A DNA stretch of 64,000 nucleotides from NCBI GenBank assembly GCA_026014485.1, contig JAOZIE010000002.1:109081-173080 (forward strand), written 5' to 3'. Of the stretch, positions 44,793 through 53,800 are shown piece by piece; within the stretch, counting starts at the first letter, position 1; every line of letters begins with the position of its first letter. The translations under genes and the position numbers were made by a program. Below the pieces are notes generated by a model. The model was given only the letters and a program-made list of their open reading frames with translations. It was not told the origin of the DNA and did not search any database. This DNA is from Candidatus Bathyarchaeota archaeon. Its GTDB lineage: Archaea; Thermoproteota; Bathyarchaeia; Bathyarchaeales; Bathycorpusculaceae.

Positions 44793-45045
44793 ATATCCTT
44801 TTGCCAATTAAAGCCTATTTATTGCCTTTATTGGTGAAGGGGCTTAAATATGGCGTAAGCCTTGGGCTGCGGGGTGTAGGTTACTATGTATAGCGGTTTT
44901 TTTATCGCAAATTAGAATCTGCTTAAAGTTGGCAGTTGGTTTAGCTGCACATCAGCCTAAGAGTATTCAGTTTGACAAACGTTGGTAACCCGCGGTGTGC
45001 TTTAGCAAGACAAAAAAAGTGAGAGGGAGCTGTTGAAGGCTCGTT

Positions 45046-46762
45046 TTATTGATTTATTTGTGGCTGCGGTGGAGGTGGAGACTGTTCAGCTTTTGGCTTT
45101 GGCGCTGTTCGGACTATGATGCCTCCCACGACCCTCAGTATGGCGGCGATTATGAACAGGTAAGCTCCTAAGCCAAGTCCCCACGTCACGGTTGTTGATC
45201 CGATTATTGGGAACAGCGTAGTCGCGGTTCCACCGATTGGGGATGCTCCCACTGACTGTATCAGATTTGAAACTTGTTCAGGTATTTGTCCGCCAGGTAC
45301 TAGCCCTGAAGTCATAGGTAGAAGTGATGGCAGCAACATAATGACAGCTATGACAAAGATTACGGGTAACAAGAGTCCTGTTATGCCGAAAATGAGCTTG
45401 TTGCCTAAGCTGTTCTTGTTTTTTAGCCCAATTATGTCTAAAGCAAACAAGATGATGCCTGCTGCGATAACGATGGCAAAGGGCATCTGCGCCGAAGCAA
45501 AGCTTGCAAAGCCCGACGTGGAATCACTTGATACATCGCCCAAAAACAGGTTTACTTGAAGTCCATTGACGCCGTTTATAGTCATCAGCGTAGTTCCGCC
45601 CTGGTTAGCTAAAGGTCCAGCTTCAGAAGTAGCGGTCATAGTGTACCAGGGTACAAAAAACGCAGCTATCGAGAGGGCAATTGCCGCAACTCCAATTAGT
45701 AAGCCAACAGCCACTCTACCCTTAATTATCTTATGGGCAAGTAAACCACTTTTTCTGAGTTTGGCTATGCCCCAACCCTTCCATGCAGCCCTAATCAAAA
45801 TGTAGGCTAAGAAGATTGTCAGAAAGTTAGCGACCAATAATGCCAAAACGAAGTAAGTTCCATCTACATTCAACGTTGAATCCACGTAGTATTCTGGTTC
45901 TGCCCATCTTATGCCGTCTTGATTGAATACGGGTCCTAACGGTCCAGCAGACCCTAAGGCAACTTCTTGTTCAGTGCCCCAGTATCCCCATCTGCCCTCA
46001 AAGCTTAGCCAACTCTGATCCTCAGGCAAATTACCCAGCTCACCTAGCATAATCAGGTTCAGGTCTGCTGGCTGTATGGTTTTTCCGTCGTTGGCTACCA
46101 TATCGTTTTCTATGCCGATTTTGCCTTGGTATGACCTGAAGTAGTTGGCGTGTGAGCCTTGAGCGACGTAGACTATTGGGTGGTTGCCTTGCTTTTCTAC
46201 GTCTATCCATGCTGCGTTTTCGCCTGAGCCATGTTGGGAGTACAGCGCTTTTTCGGGCTTACCGGTGTTGTCTAGGAAGATTTGGATTACTTCCCAATCT
46301 CCCTGATGGTTGTTTAGAGGTCCGTTATTGTACCGCGTATAGAAGCCAGTATTGAATGACCTTGTGTTGTCCGCTATTCTCGATGTGAACGTAGGCATGA
46401 TAACCCAAACTTGCGGCGTTTATGCTGTAGTCTGCGGCAATTGCATCCAAATCCCCTAAGGTGTTATCCAAAAACAGGTCGTTTCCAGTAAACGAGCCCA
46501 AGTTAGATGCGGTTGGATTGGAGCTGATGGTGGTTGAGTATAAGCCGGCGATTGCTCTCTGCTTTAGCGTTGAGCTTTCAATGACGTAGTCAACACTTGT
46601 TGGGTAAAATGTTTCTCCACCTGTAAATTTTAGGACAGGAGCATATTCTGCTGCCAAATCGGTGTTAGTTTGTGCGGTAAGAGTTTGCGCTGAAGCTGTT
46701 AACAGTATGACCAGAAGCAGGGCTCCTGCCGCGGTTAAACAGAGGTGTTTCTTGTTTGACAA
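45046..46762 (-). pseudogene. Vps62-like secreted membrane protein, single-base frameshift
   Basis: The track splits this into 46325-46762 (145 residues, ending YWLLYAVQ) and 45046-46398 (450 residues, entering at YNNGPLNNHQGDWE). Removing one G in TACGCGGTACAAT joins them as YWLLYAYNNGPLNNHQGDWE, the Vps62 family core. The N-terminus is a signal peptide (LLLVILLTASAQTLTAQ), then EYAPVLKFTGGETFYPTSVD. Further family motifs are ALYSQHGSGE and VYVAQGSHANYF. The C-terminal half has about six transmembrane segments and a Pro/Gln tail. Extracellular enzyme-like or binding role unknown. Confidence 0.8.
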
Positions 46763-47150
46763 TTTTCTCCCCCAGATTCTCTCTTTTACTCTCAGGTTTG
46801 GGTATAAATGACTTGCTCCAGTCTGCGGGTGACGCTAAAACTATTCTAAAGCAAATCTTGTGGTATGCGGCAATTTGACTAGTCTATCTAAAATATGAAC
46901 GCCCAATAGCTGTGAATGTATGTTACCGACAGTTTTGCATAGTTAGCAATTGAAAAGCCGCGTGGGTTCAACTCCCCTCCCGCGTTTTATTCCGCCGCTG
47001 TCTGTTTTTCTGGCGGTTCATTTTTCGTTCGGTGCACTTTTGTTGAAGCAACAACATTCTTGATGATTAAACGGCTTTGAGAATCTTTTTCTACCTCTCT
47101 GGAAGAAAACCTAGTAATCCATAGCTTTCGATTTGACCGTTTTTGTCTTG
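46763..47150. other. intergenic region holding a tRNA-Ser fragment
   Basis: About 388 bases between two minus-strand genes. The only recognisable item is the tRNA 3' copy at 46952-46984 (own entry). Confidence 0.5.
46952..46984 (+). repeat. tRNA-Ser 3' fragment 1 (candidate att site)
   Basis: GAAAAGCCGCGTGGGTTCAA and following bases match the variable arm, T arm and acceptor 3' strand of tRNA-Ser(GCT), with three mismatches and a two-base deletion. Same strand as the tRNA. The 5' half of the tRNA is absent. Confidence 0.7.
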
Positions 47151-47852
47151 TTATTGGAAGTATTTGCAGTATCTGTTTTTGCAGAACTTTCTGTAATTGC
47201 CGTATTTCTGGAAGGCAGCGTAGTCTATTCTTGTTATTTGTTTTCGGGATTCAATGAATCGGTCAATTGATTCGAGTTGCTGATTAATCATCTTTGACTG
47301 GGTAGGCGTAATTTTTGAGATTACAGAAGCAAAATGTATAGCATAAAACGCATCCGTCTCAATCTCTATTTCAGGCGGGAAAAAGATATTGAGCAGTTGC
47401 AACGTAAAGTCTAATCCAGAGTATTCAGCATTAACAGTGTTGTTTTCTTCTTTTACTTTCACTGGAAGAAGCATATGGCCAACCAACCACGTGGGGTGGT
47501 CAGTTATGGGGCAATTTTTAGTTATTGCATAGCTAGATGCAAGGGCGTCTTCAGCCATATTCCAATGTGCCACGCTGCAAAAATGGCTGTATATGTCGCC
47601 TTTAGTTATTACCTCGTCCTCTGAATCATTTTTTGAACAAACGCAGAAATCTCTTAACCTGTGAAATGCAGTCTCACCACAGGATTCACCAACAATATCG
47701 AGCATTTGTTTGAAATCAAAACAGTCGCCATTACTGTGCGTGTGGTAATGCTGAATTATTTCTTTTTCTGCCGCCAAACTGATTGGGCATTGGCAACTAA
47801 GCAGCACTTTTATCAGCAGTTTTGCAGCTTCGCTTTCGATTTCCAACAGCAT
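47151..47852 (-). CDS. unknown Cys-rich cytosolic protein
   Basis: 233 residues with ten Cys, some paired: LSCQCPIS near 20, a CVCS pair near 70, and FCKNRYCKYF at the C-terminus. The rest is helical (EAAKLLIKVLL, WNMAEDALASSYAITKNCPI). No signal peptide or membrane segment. I do not recognise it. The Cys pattern may bind metal or a cluster. It is divergent from the membrane-protein gene and shares a motif-bearing promoter with it. It lies in the same island as the hydrogenase. Confidence 0.5.
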   Translation of the reverse strand: MLLEIESEAAKLLIKVLLSCQCPISLAAEKEIIQHYHTHSNGDCFDFKQMLDIVGESCGETAFHRLRDFCVCSKNDSEDEVITKGDIYSHFCSVAHWNMAEDALASSYAITKNCPITDHPTWLVGHMLLPVKVKEENNTVNAEYSGLDFTLQLLNIFFPPEIEIETDAFYAIHFASVISKITPTQSKMINQQLESIDRFIESRKQITRIDYAAFQKYGNYRKFCKNRYCKYFQ

Positions 47853-47888
47853 ACTTAGCCCTTCTGTATCATCATTTTTCCCGTAAAC

Positions 47889-47897
47889 ACATATATA
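47889..47897. promoter_or_regulatory. shared divergent TATA box
   Basis: ACATATATA reads as a TATA box on both strands. It is about 40 bases from each start (47852 minus, 47928 plus). Confidence 0.55.
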
Positions 47898-47927
47898 GGT
47901 GTTACTTTCCTAAAAAATAGTAATACC
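47898..47927. promoter_or_regulatory. operator-like inverted repeat, site 1
   Basis: GGTGTTACT and AGTAATACC form an inverted repeat (8 of 9 match) with a 12-base spacer TTCCTAAAAAAT. It abuts the GTG at 47928 and the shared TATA box, a good position for a regulator. Confidence 0.55.
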
Positions 47928-48578
47928 GTGGGCGGTATGATGAAAAAGACATCTCACAAACACCTCTTCCACCTCAGGCCTTTTGATTTGGCTCTAATCG
48001 GAATCATGTCGGCAACAAATTTTGTAATATCGCTATCTGTTGCTCCCGCGTTAAAGGCAATCATACCTCACGTTTTCTTGGGTGCTTTTCTGATGGTTCC
48101 CTTGGACATTTTTCTTGCCTACCTAGTTTGGGCTGTTACACACAAAAACATTTTCACGTTATATTTTCTCATCTATGGCCTACTCACTGCACCAACAACA
48201 ATCTGGGGAAACATGCCCGGTTTATTCAAGCCCTTTCTGGGGATAGCAATAGGCTTATCACTGGACCTTTTAACTTTGAAATTTAATCCTCAACATAAGA
48301 GCGCCCGCTATCTAATGGGCACAGTTTTCCCTGTAGTTTATTGGAGCTGGACTGCCTTTGTCTGGATGATAGCAGGTCTGCCGATTGTGCAATTATTCCA
48401 AATGATGATGCAAACCACACCCATATTAAACTCGATAATCCCCTCCGGATTCATAGCAACCTTTGCCGCCCTAGCCTTCCTAACAATCCCCTCATCAGTT
48501 ATCGCAGTAAATCTTGCGGTTTCACTATCAAAAAGGGTGAAAAAAATTGTTCCCGTCCAAGTACCGGAGGAGCCATAA
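47928..48578 (+). CDS. six-helix membrane protein, possibly ECF-type transporter S component
   Basis: 216 residues from GTG 47928 (ATG 47937 or 47940 possible). Transmembrane segments lie around 20-40, 50-72, 78-100, 105-118, 130-155 and 165-195. The pattern DLALIGIMSATNFVISLSVA with later GNMPGLFKPFLGIAIGLSLD resembles substrate-binding subunits of ECF transporters, but no family match can be claimed. It sits behind an operator-like repeat next to the Cys-rich gene and upstream of the hydrogenase, all in the tRNA island. Confidence 0.5.
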   Translation: MGGMMKKTSHKHLFHLRPFDLALIGIMSATNFVISLSVAPALKAIIPHVFLGAFLMVPLDIFLAYLVWAVTHKNIFTLYFLIYGLLTAPTTIWGNMPGLFKPFLGIAIGLSLDLLTLKFNPQHKSARYLMGTVFPVVYWSWTAFVWMIAGLPIVQLFQMMMQTTPILNSIIPSGFIATFAALAFLTIPSSVIAVNLAVSLSKRVKKIVPVQVPEEP

Positions 48579-48792
48579 CGAAAATTTCCTGCATCAAAAC
48601 CGCCTCTCTGTATCCAGAAGAATCAAAGTAACTCAGTTGAACAAAACAGTTTATGCCGACGTTACAGCTGCTTCCCGCCTTTCTATCTGTTTTTCCGTCT
48701 TTTTATGAACGCTGAAGCTGCGCATCTGGCTTTGGTTCAGTGGATGTTGCTATAAGTTGATTATTGCGTAGAGGCAGCAACACTAAAATAGT

Positions 48793-48819
48793 GCTACCTT
48801 TTTTAAGAACAGTAACACC
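48793..48819. promoter_or_regulatory. operator-like motif in front of hydA, site 2
   Basis: Read on the minus strand this is GGTGTTACTGTTCTTAAAAAA followed by GGTAGC, closely matching site 1 (GGTGTTACT-TTCCTAAAAAA). It lies 16-40 bases before the hydA ATG, between a possible TATA box (CTATAAG at about 48750) and the start. Confidence 0.55.
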
Positions 48820-48834
48820 TCGTGGTGAAGGGAC

Positions 48835-50646
48835 ATGCAAGTAACCATTAATAAAAAAATAGTTCAAATACCCGACAACACCTCCATTTTGGAAGCTATT
48901 GAATCTGTTCATGAAACCGTTCTGTCACCAGATTTAGGCGATGCCAAAGATTGGGTACGTAACCCGTCTTGCCCACTGATGGGGTTGGCTGAAGTAGATG
49001 GAAAACTTGTTTCGCTTCCGGCTTTGAAGAAACGTCTAGCAATGGATGGGATGTCAATACTAACTCATTCTCCAAAAGCAGAAGAAGCCGTTGCTGAGCG
49101 TGCTCATTTGCTTACAGATCATCATGAATGCTATTTCATGAATGAATGGCAAAAAAAGATAGCAATTGAGGGCGTGAATGCGGGTTTTATTACGCAAGAA
49201 GAATATGAACAGTTTTCTTTTCCTGAGCGTGGAGCTAAACCATCGATTGTCCACGACCCCAACAGGTGCATCCGATGCCAAGCTTGTGTGGAAACCTGCA
49301 GACTGCAAGGTGTAGAAGCGTTAAAGTTTGATGAAGAAACCGGCGTAATTGTTGATGAAGAACGCTGTGTCAGATGCGGCCAATGCATCCTTCATTGCCC
49401 CGTCGGCGCAATAACAAACCATAACCCATTAGCTGAATTTTTAAACTGTGAAGAATGCGCTTTCACTACCCCACCCGGAGCTATGCGAGAACATGATAAC
49501 ACCTTCAAAGTTTGGAATTTGCTCCAAGACCCCAACGCTTATTGTGTTGCAGAATTTGCTCCTGCTGTCCGCGCGTCTCTGGGCGAAGAGTTCGACATTC
49601 CCGCAGGGGAATTAGTTACCGAAAAAATCTATGCAGCCCTTCGCCGATTAGGCTTCAAAAAAATATGGGATACCAACTTCGCCGCTGACCTCACCATCAT
49701 GGAGGAAGGCACAGAATTCATCGACCGTTTCGCCAATGGCGGCGTCCTGCCACTTTTCACGTCCTGTTGCCCCGCTTGGGTCAGGTTTGCCGAAAGGTTC
49801 TACCCTGAATTACTGCCGCACATTTCTTCTGCGAAAAGTCCTCAACAGATGTTTGGAGCAGTAGCCAAAACCTTCGGAGCTAAGTCCCTAAACGTGACGC
49901 CCCAATCAATGAGGGTAACATCTATTATGCCCTGTACCTCAAAGAAGACCGAAGCTAAACGTCCAGAAATGAACAGCGCCTCCACATACTGGAAGAAACA
50001 AGACGGCGGGACCAGCGACAAATCCTTCCAAGATGTCGATGTGGTTCTTACTTCAAGAGAATTAGCGCGTCTCCTCAAACTGTCGGGTATTGACCTGCGT
50101 CAGATGCCTAAAGAAAACGCTGATCCGCTTTTGGGCAGTTACACGGGCGCAGCACCTATCTTTGGTAGGACAGGCGGCGTTATGGAAGCGGCACTTCGAA
50201 CAGCCATCACTTTGCTTTCAGGAAAACCCCCTGCCAATCTAGAGTTCAATAACTTAGCAAGCTTGGACGGAATAAAACGGGGCGAAATTCTGATAGGCGG
50301 CAAAGTTGTAAAAGTGGCGGTTGCTCATGGCTTGGACAACATTCGAAAGGTTTGTGAGTCGGTTCTTTTAGGCGGCGAGTTTTCTGATTATCACTTCATT
50401 GAGTTCATGGCGTGCCCCGGCGGCTGTATTGGAGGCGGCGGACAACCTTTGCCAACAAATGTTTGCACTAGAAAAGCGCGCACTACGGGATTAAATCGTG
50501 ATGACAGCGAAGTCTGCGATTTGCGTATGAGCCACGAGAACCCTGAGATAAAAGCGTTATATGAAGAATTTCTGGAAAAACCCCTTAGCCACACAGCGCA
50601 TCAGCTTTTACACACCAGGTACACTGCGTATTCTCTTCGTGACTAA
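48835..50646 (+). CDS. hydA: [FeFe] hydrogenase, soluble monomeric type with two ferredoxin-like clusters
   Basis: 603 residues. Residues 1-115 keep the fold of the plant-type ferredoxin and His-Cys modules but have only C46 and C99, so those clusters are probably lost. Two [4Fe-4S] sites follow: CIRCQACVETC (145-155) and CVRCGQCILHC (178-188). The H-cluster domain is complete: PAVR at 243-246, MEEGTE, L1 TSCCPAW (C311, C312), L2 MPCTSKK (C367), L3 MACPGGCIGGGGQP (C527, C531), then the small-subunit segment ALYEEFLEKPLSHTAHQLLH. The second Cys of L1 is the proton donor. It makes or oxidises H2 with ferredoxin. Maturases are not in the window. It lies between two tRNA 3' copies. Confidence 0.95.
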   Translation: MQVTINKKIVQIPDNTSILEAIESVHETVLSPDLGDAKDWVRNPSCPLMGLAEVDGKLVSLPALKKRLAMDGMSILTHSPKAEEAVAERAHLLTDHHECYFMNEWQKKIAIEGVNAGFITQEEYEQFSFPERGAKPSIVHDPNRCIRCQACVETCRLQGVEALKFDEETGVIVDEERCVRCGQCILHCPVGAITNHNPLAEFLNCEECAFTTPPGAMREHDNTFKVWNLLQDPNAYCVAEFAPAVRASLGEEFDIPAGELVTEKIYAALRRLGFKKIWDTNFAADLTIMEEGTEFIDRFANGGVLPLFTSCCPAWVRFAERFYPELLPHISSAKSPQQMFGAVAKTFGAKSLNVTPQSMRVTSIMPCTSKKTEAKRPEMNSASTYWKKQDGGTSDKSFQDVDVVLTSRELARLLKLSGIDLRQMPKENADPLLGSYTGAAPIFGRTGGVMEAALRTAITLLSGKPPANLEFNNLASLDGIKRGEILIGGKVVKVAVAHGLDNIRKVCESVLLGGEFSDYHFIEFMACPGGCIGGGGQPLPTNVCTRKARTTGLNRDDSEVCDLRMSHENPEIKALYEEFLEKPLSHTAHQLLHTRYTAYSLRD

Positions 50647-50741
50647 CAAATGGCAGAACATAATTAACCCCCTGCAGAAAAAACAATCCGGCGCTACCGT
50701 GCACCTCAAAAAACGTGAGCCATAAGCCTTAATTCAAAACC

Positions 50742-50791
50742 CTAAGTTTGTGGTTGAAAGGCCGCGGGGGTTCAAAGGTGCATCCCGCGCC
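50742..50791 (+). repeat. tRNA-Ser 3' fragment 2 (candidate att site)
   Basis: Fifty bases from CTAAG of the anticodon loop to the acceptor end match tRNA-Ser 44741-44791, including GAAAGGCCGCGGGGGTTCAA. Only a few substitutions occur, except in the 3' strand of the T arm (CCCCC is GTGC-like), so the copy cannot fold. It starts exactly at the anticodon loop, a common archaeal integration point. Same orientation as the tRNA. Confidence 0.8.
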
Positions 50792-50863
50792 GTGACCACG
50801 TATCTATATTCCTTTTGCTGTTTCAGTCTTTCGCGTTTTGCTTCTGAGTGAGTTTGTTTTCTG

Positions 50864-53800
50864 TTATGGTTTGCTCTTGTTTCGTCTGACGAGAATCGCT
50901 GCCAAAACCAGAATTACTGCGGTGACCACTATGGCTACAACTACAAGAGTTATAAGCGCCGTGGGGGCCGCTGGTGGTTCCGTCGTAGTTGGGGTTGGCG
51001 ATGCTGTTGTTTTGGTTGGACTCGGCGTTGGGGAGGCTGTGGGTTCTGTTGGTGTCGGAGTTGGCGTAGTGGTTGTTGTGAACTTTATTGACATTTCGTG
51101 AATTGAGAACTGTGTTGTGTACCACACGTAAAAGTTGTCGGCGTCTTGCGTGTATCCCTGATTTGCCGCTTGCTGTCCATCTACGAATAAGACGGGTGTG
51201 TCTCCGAAGGGGATGGCGGCTTTTGGAATAGTTACGTTACTGAAACCTGCGGTGCCGCTTGTTCCTGTTATCGTAAACGACAGGGTTGTTGTGGCTGCCG
51301 CTTGGTCAGAGGTTATAGCGATGTTGGAGAGTTGCGGAGCAGTTATGTTTCCGTAGATTGTAAGTGTAACTTCAGTGGCATCCGTTTTCACGGCGGTTAC
51401 AGTTTCAGTTGTGTACGGTATGATTACTATTGAGAAGTTAACCGTTATTGTTCCTGCCCCATTCACCGTTGCTGTTGTCAAAAGTGACGATGGAGACGAG
51501 AGAGTAATGGATTCTGTCGCCAACCACGAGGAGAATACGTATCCCGCGTTTGGCGTGGCAGATATTGAAAGGCTTCCTGCGGTAACCCACACGCTTGCCC
51601 CCGAAGGCGTAATCATGCCGCTTCCGCTGGGATTCAGATTAAAGGCTACTTGGTATTGCGTATTGTATGCGGCAGCAATGGTCAGTGGAGAAGTAACTGT
51701 TAGAGGAGAAGTCACGTTAACATTTGAAAGGGCGTACCGTTTACCCTGAATGCTGCTTGATATCGTTCCAGAATAGCTGAAAGATAACGAGGTGCCGCTG
51801 TCAACCCAAACATCGCAGGGTAAAGCGTTGTATGTATAGGTATTAGAGCCAACCGTCAAGATAGTGTTAGAGCCAGTGCTGCCATCCAAGCCCTGCTGCT
51901 CAAAACTCACCCTGTACTGAGTCTCGTAGGTGCCTGTAACAGTTGCCGAACTGGTTATGGATAGTGGCGAAGTGGCGTCTGCTCCTATTAGGGTGAACTG
52001 TTTATCGGAATTACTGCTTGAAACCGTAGCGGTGTAGCTGAACGTCACGGAATCTGAAGGATTCACCCACAAACAGAAAGGTAATTCACTGTATGTCTTG
52101 GCAACTCCGTTTACTGTAACTATCGTGCCTGTTGCGTCGTAGTCTAAGTTTACTTGTGTAAACGTGACCTGACACTGATGAGTTATGCTTATAACTTGGC
52201 TCTCTGGAGAAGCGGCAGAAAAGCTATCAGGACTGGGAATCCAGCGTTCACCAGCACCCTGTGTAACTGTGCTGATTGTTATGTATCCTGATGCGTCAAA
52301 CCAATAAGCCGTCGGTGTGAGCGACAAAGCAGGTGCATACGGAGACCCTGAAGACAAACCTGTAGCCGTTGGTGCCACGGGTGACCCTCCGCCGACAACG
52401 GAGTAACTCAAGGTCTGCGGATATTGATGATAATACTGCTTTGAGTATGTGTTTCCACCGGTTGTTAACTCTGCCGTGGCGTAATCTGCACCGATAGACC
52501 AGCGTTCGCTTGACCCACTGTTGACGGTGACCGACGGGAAGGTAACGGATGTACCATAGTCGCGCCAAACTGAGGCATTCCAACTGTTGCTTGAGTTAAG
52601 CACTGTTGATGCACTGTTGCCGAGGTAGGTGCCTGTCAAGTAGACGGAGTCGCTTCCTGAAACCCCCAAGGCGCTGAAAGCATTATTCAGTTGTGTATAA
52701 GCAGTTACAGAAATTGGGGTTGTTGAAGAATTATATGCGGAGGAAGTTGCTGAGAAAGCATCTGATATAATAAAGCCACTTCGAACATTGCCGCTGTTGC
52801 TAAAAGAAAGCGTGAAGGGTGCTTCTTGGTCTATGATTATGATGTGTTGGTTTCCGTCTGCCAAGAACGTTGATGGCGAGGGGTTTCCGCCGATTATGGT
52901 CACGGTAGCTGAAGGAGCTGAACCGCTCAGGGAAACGGTGAGGGGCTGAAATACTGAGGTAACATTGTAGGAGCTGGCTGCCGCGTTTTGGTTGCTGTCA
53001 GTGACGACTATTGATTTGACGCCAGCTGTAGAATTTGGTACCGTAAACGTTGCTGAGAACGAGCCGCTACCATTTGTGCTTACTGTATTCGTCAAGGGCA
53101 GTGGCGAACCGTCGAATGTTGCGGTTATTTGAGAAGAAGCCGCAAATCCTGTACCGCTAATCACAAAGGTGGACTTGACTTGCCCGCTATTCGGGCTCAA
53201 ACTAACACTAGGGATGACCGTGTATGAATCATTTAGTGTGTTTATGCCGTCGGTCACCTGAATTGTCTTAGTGCCTGCGGGGGAGGCTGGTACTGTAAAC
53301 GTAGCTGATAAACTGCCTAACGAATTTGTGGTTGAATTGATTAACGTCAATTCCGCGCCGTCAAAGCTGGCTGTAACTGGGTGAGAACCAACTAAACCAG
53401 TGCCTGTAATGGTAACGGAGGAGCCAACAGTGCCGTTTGTAGAACTCAAACTAACCACGGGGGTGGTCCAGAAAGGGGCAGAGACGTTATGCACGCCGTC
53501 ATTCAAGGTGAACGTGTTGCTGCCATATGCAGAAGCGGGCACCTCAAAGGTAGCCGTTAGGTAACCAGAAGCATTCGTGGTAGCTGGCGTTAAAGTTACA
53601 GGTGTATCGCCGAGATAGCCCGTAACCCCAGTTGACGCAAGCAAACCTGAAGCCTGAAACATAACTGGGGAACCGACAGTGCCGCTTGTGGGGCTCAAAC
53701 TAATGGCGCCTAATGCATACAAAAATCCATCACGTGAACTGACATAAACAACCCCGTTAACGACCGTAGGTGAAGAAAAAACGTGTCTTCCGGTAGTGAA

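Noticed and set aside
44587-44811. Track ORF MFMRRGNSKDG on the plus strand
   Set aside because: It runs straight through the folded tRNA-Ser gene and has no family features.
48835-50646. Possibility that this is a NuoG subunit or NADH dehydrogenase component
   Set aside because: L1, L2 and L3 H-cluster motifs and the small-subunit tail are specific for [FeFe] hydrogenase; NuoG lacks them.
50838-51101. Gly/Val-rich plus-strand ORF opposite the surface protein
   Set aside because: It is the antisense shadow of the Thr/Pro stalk and anchor helix.
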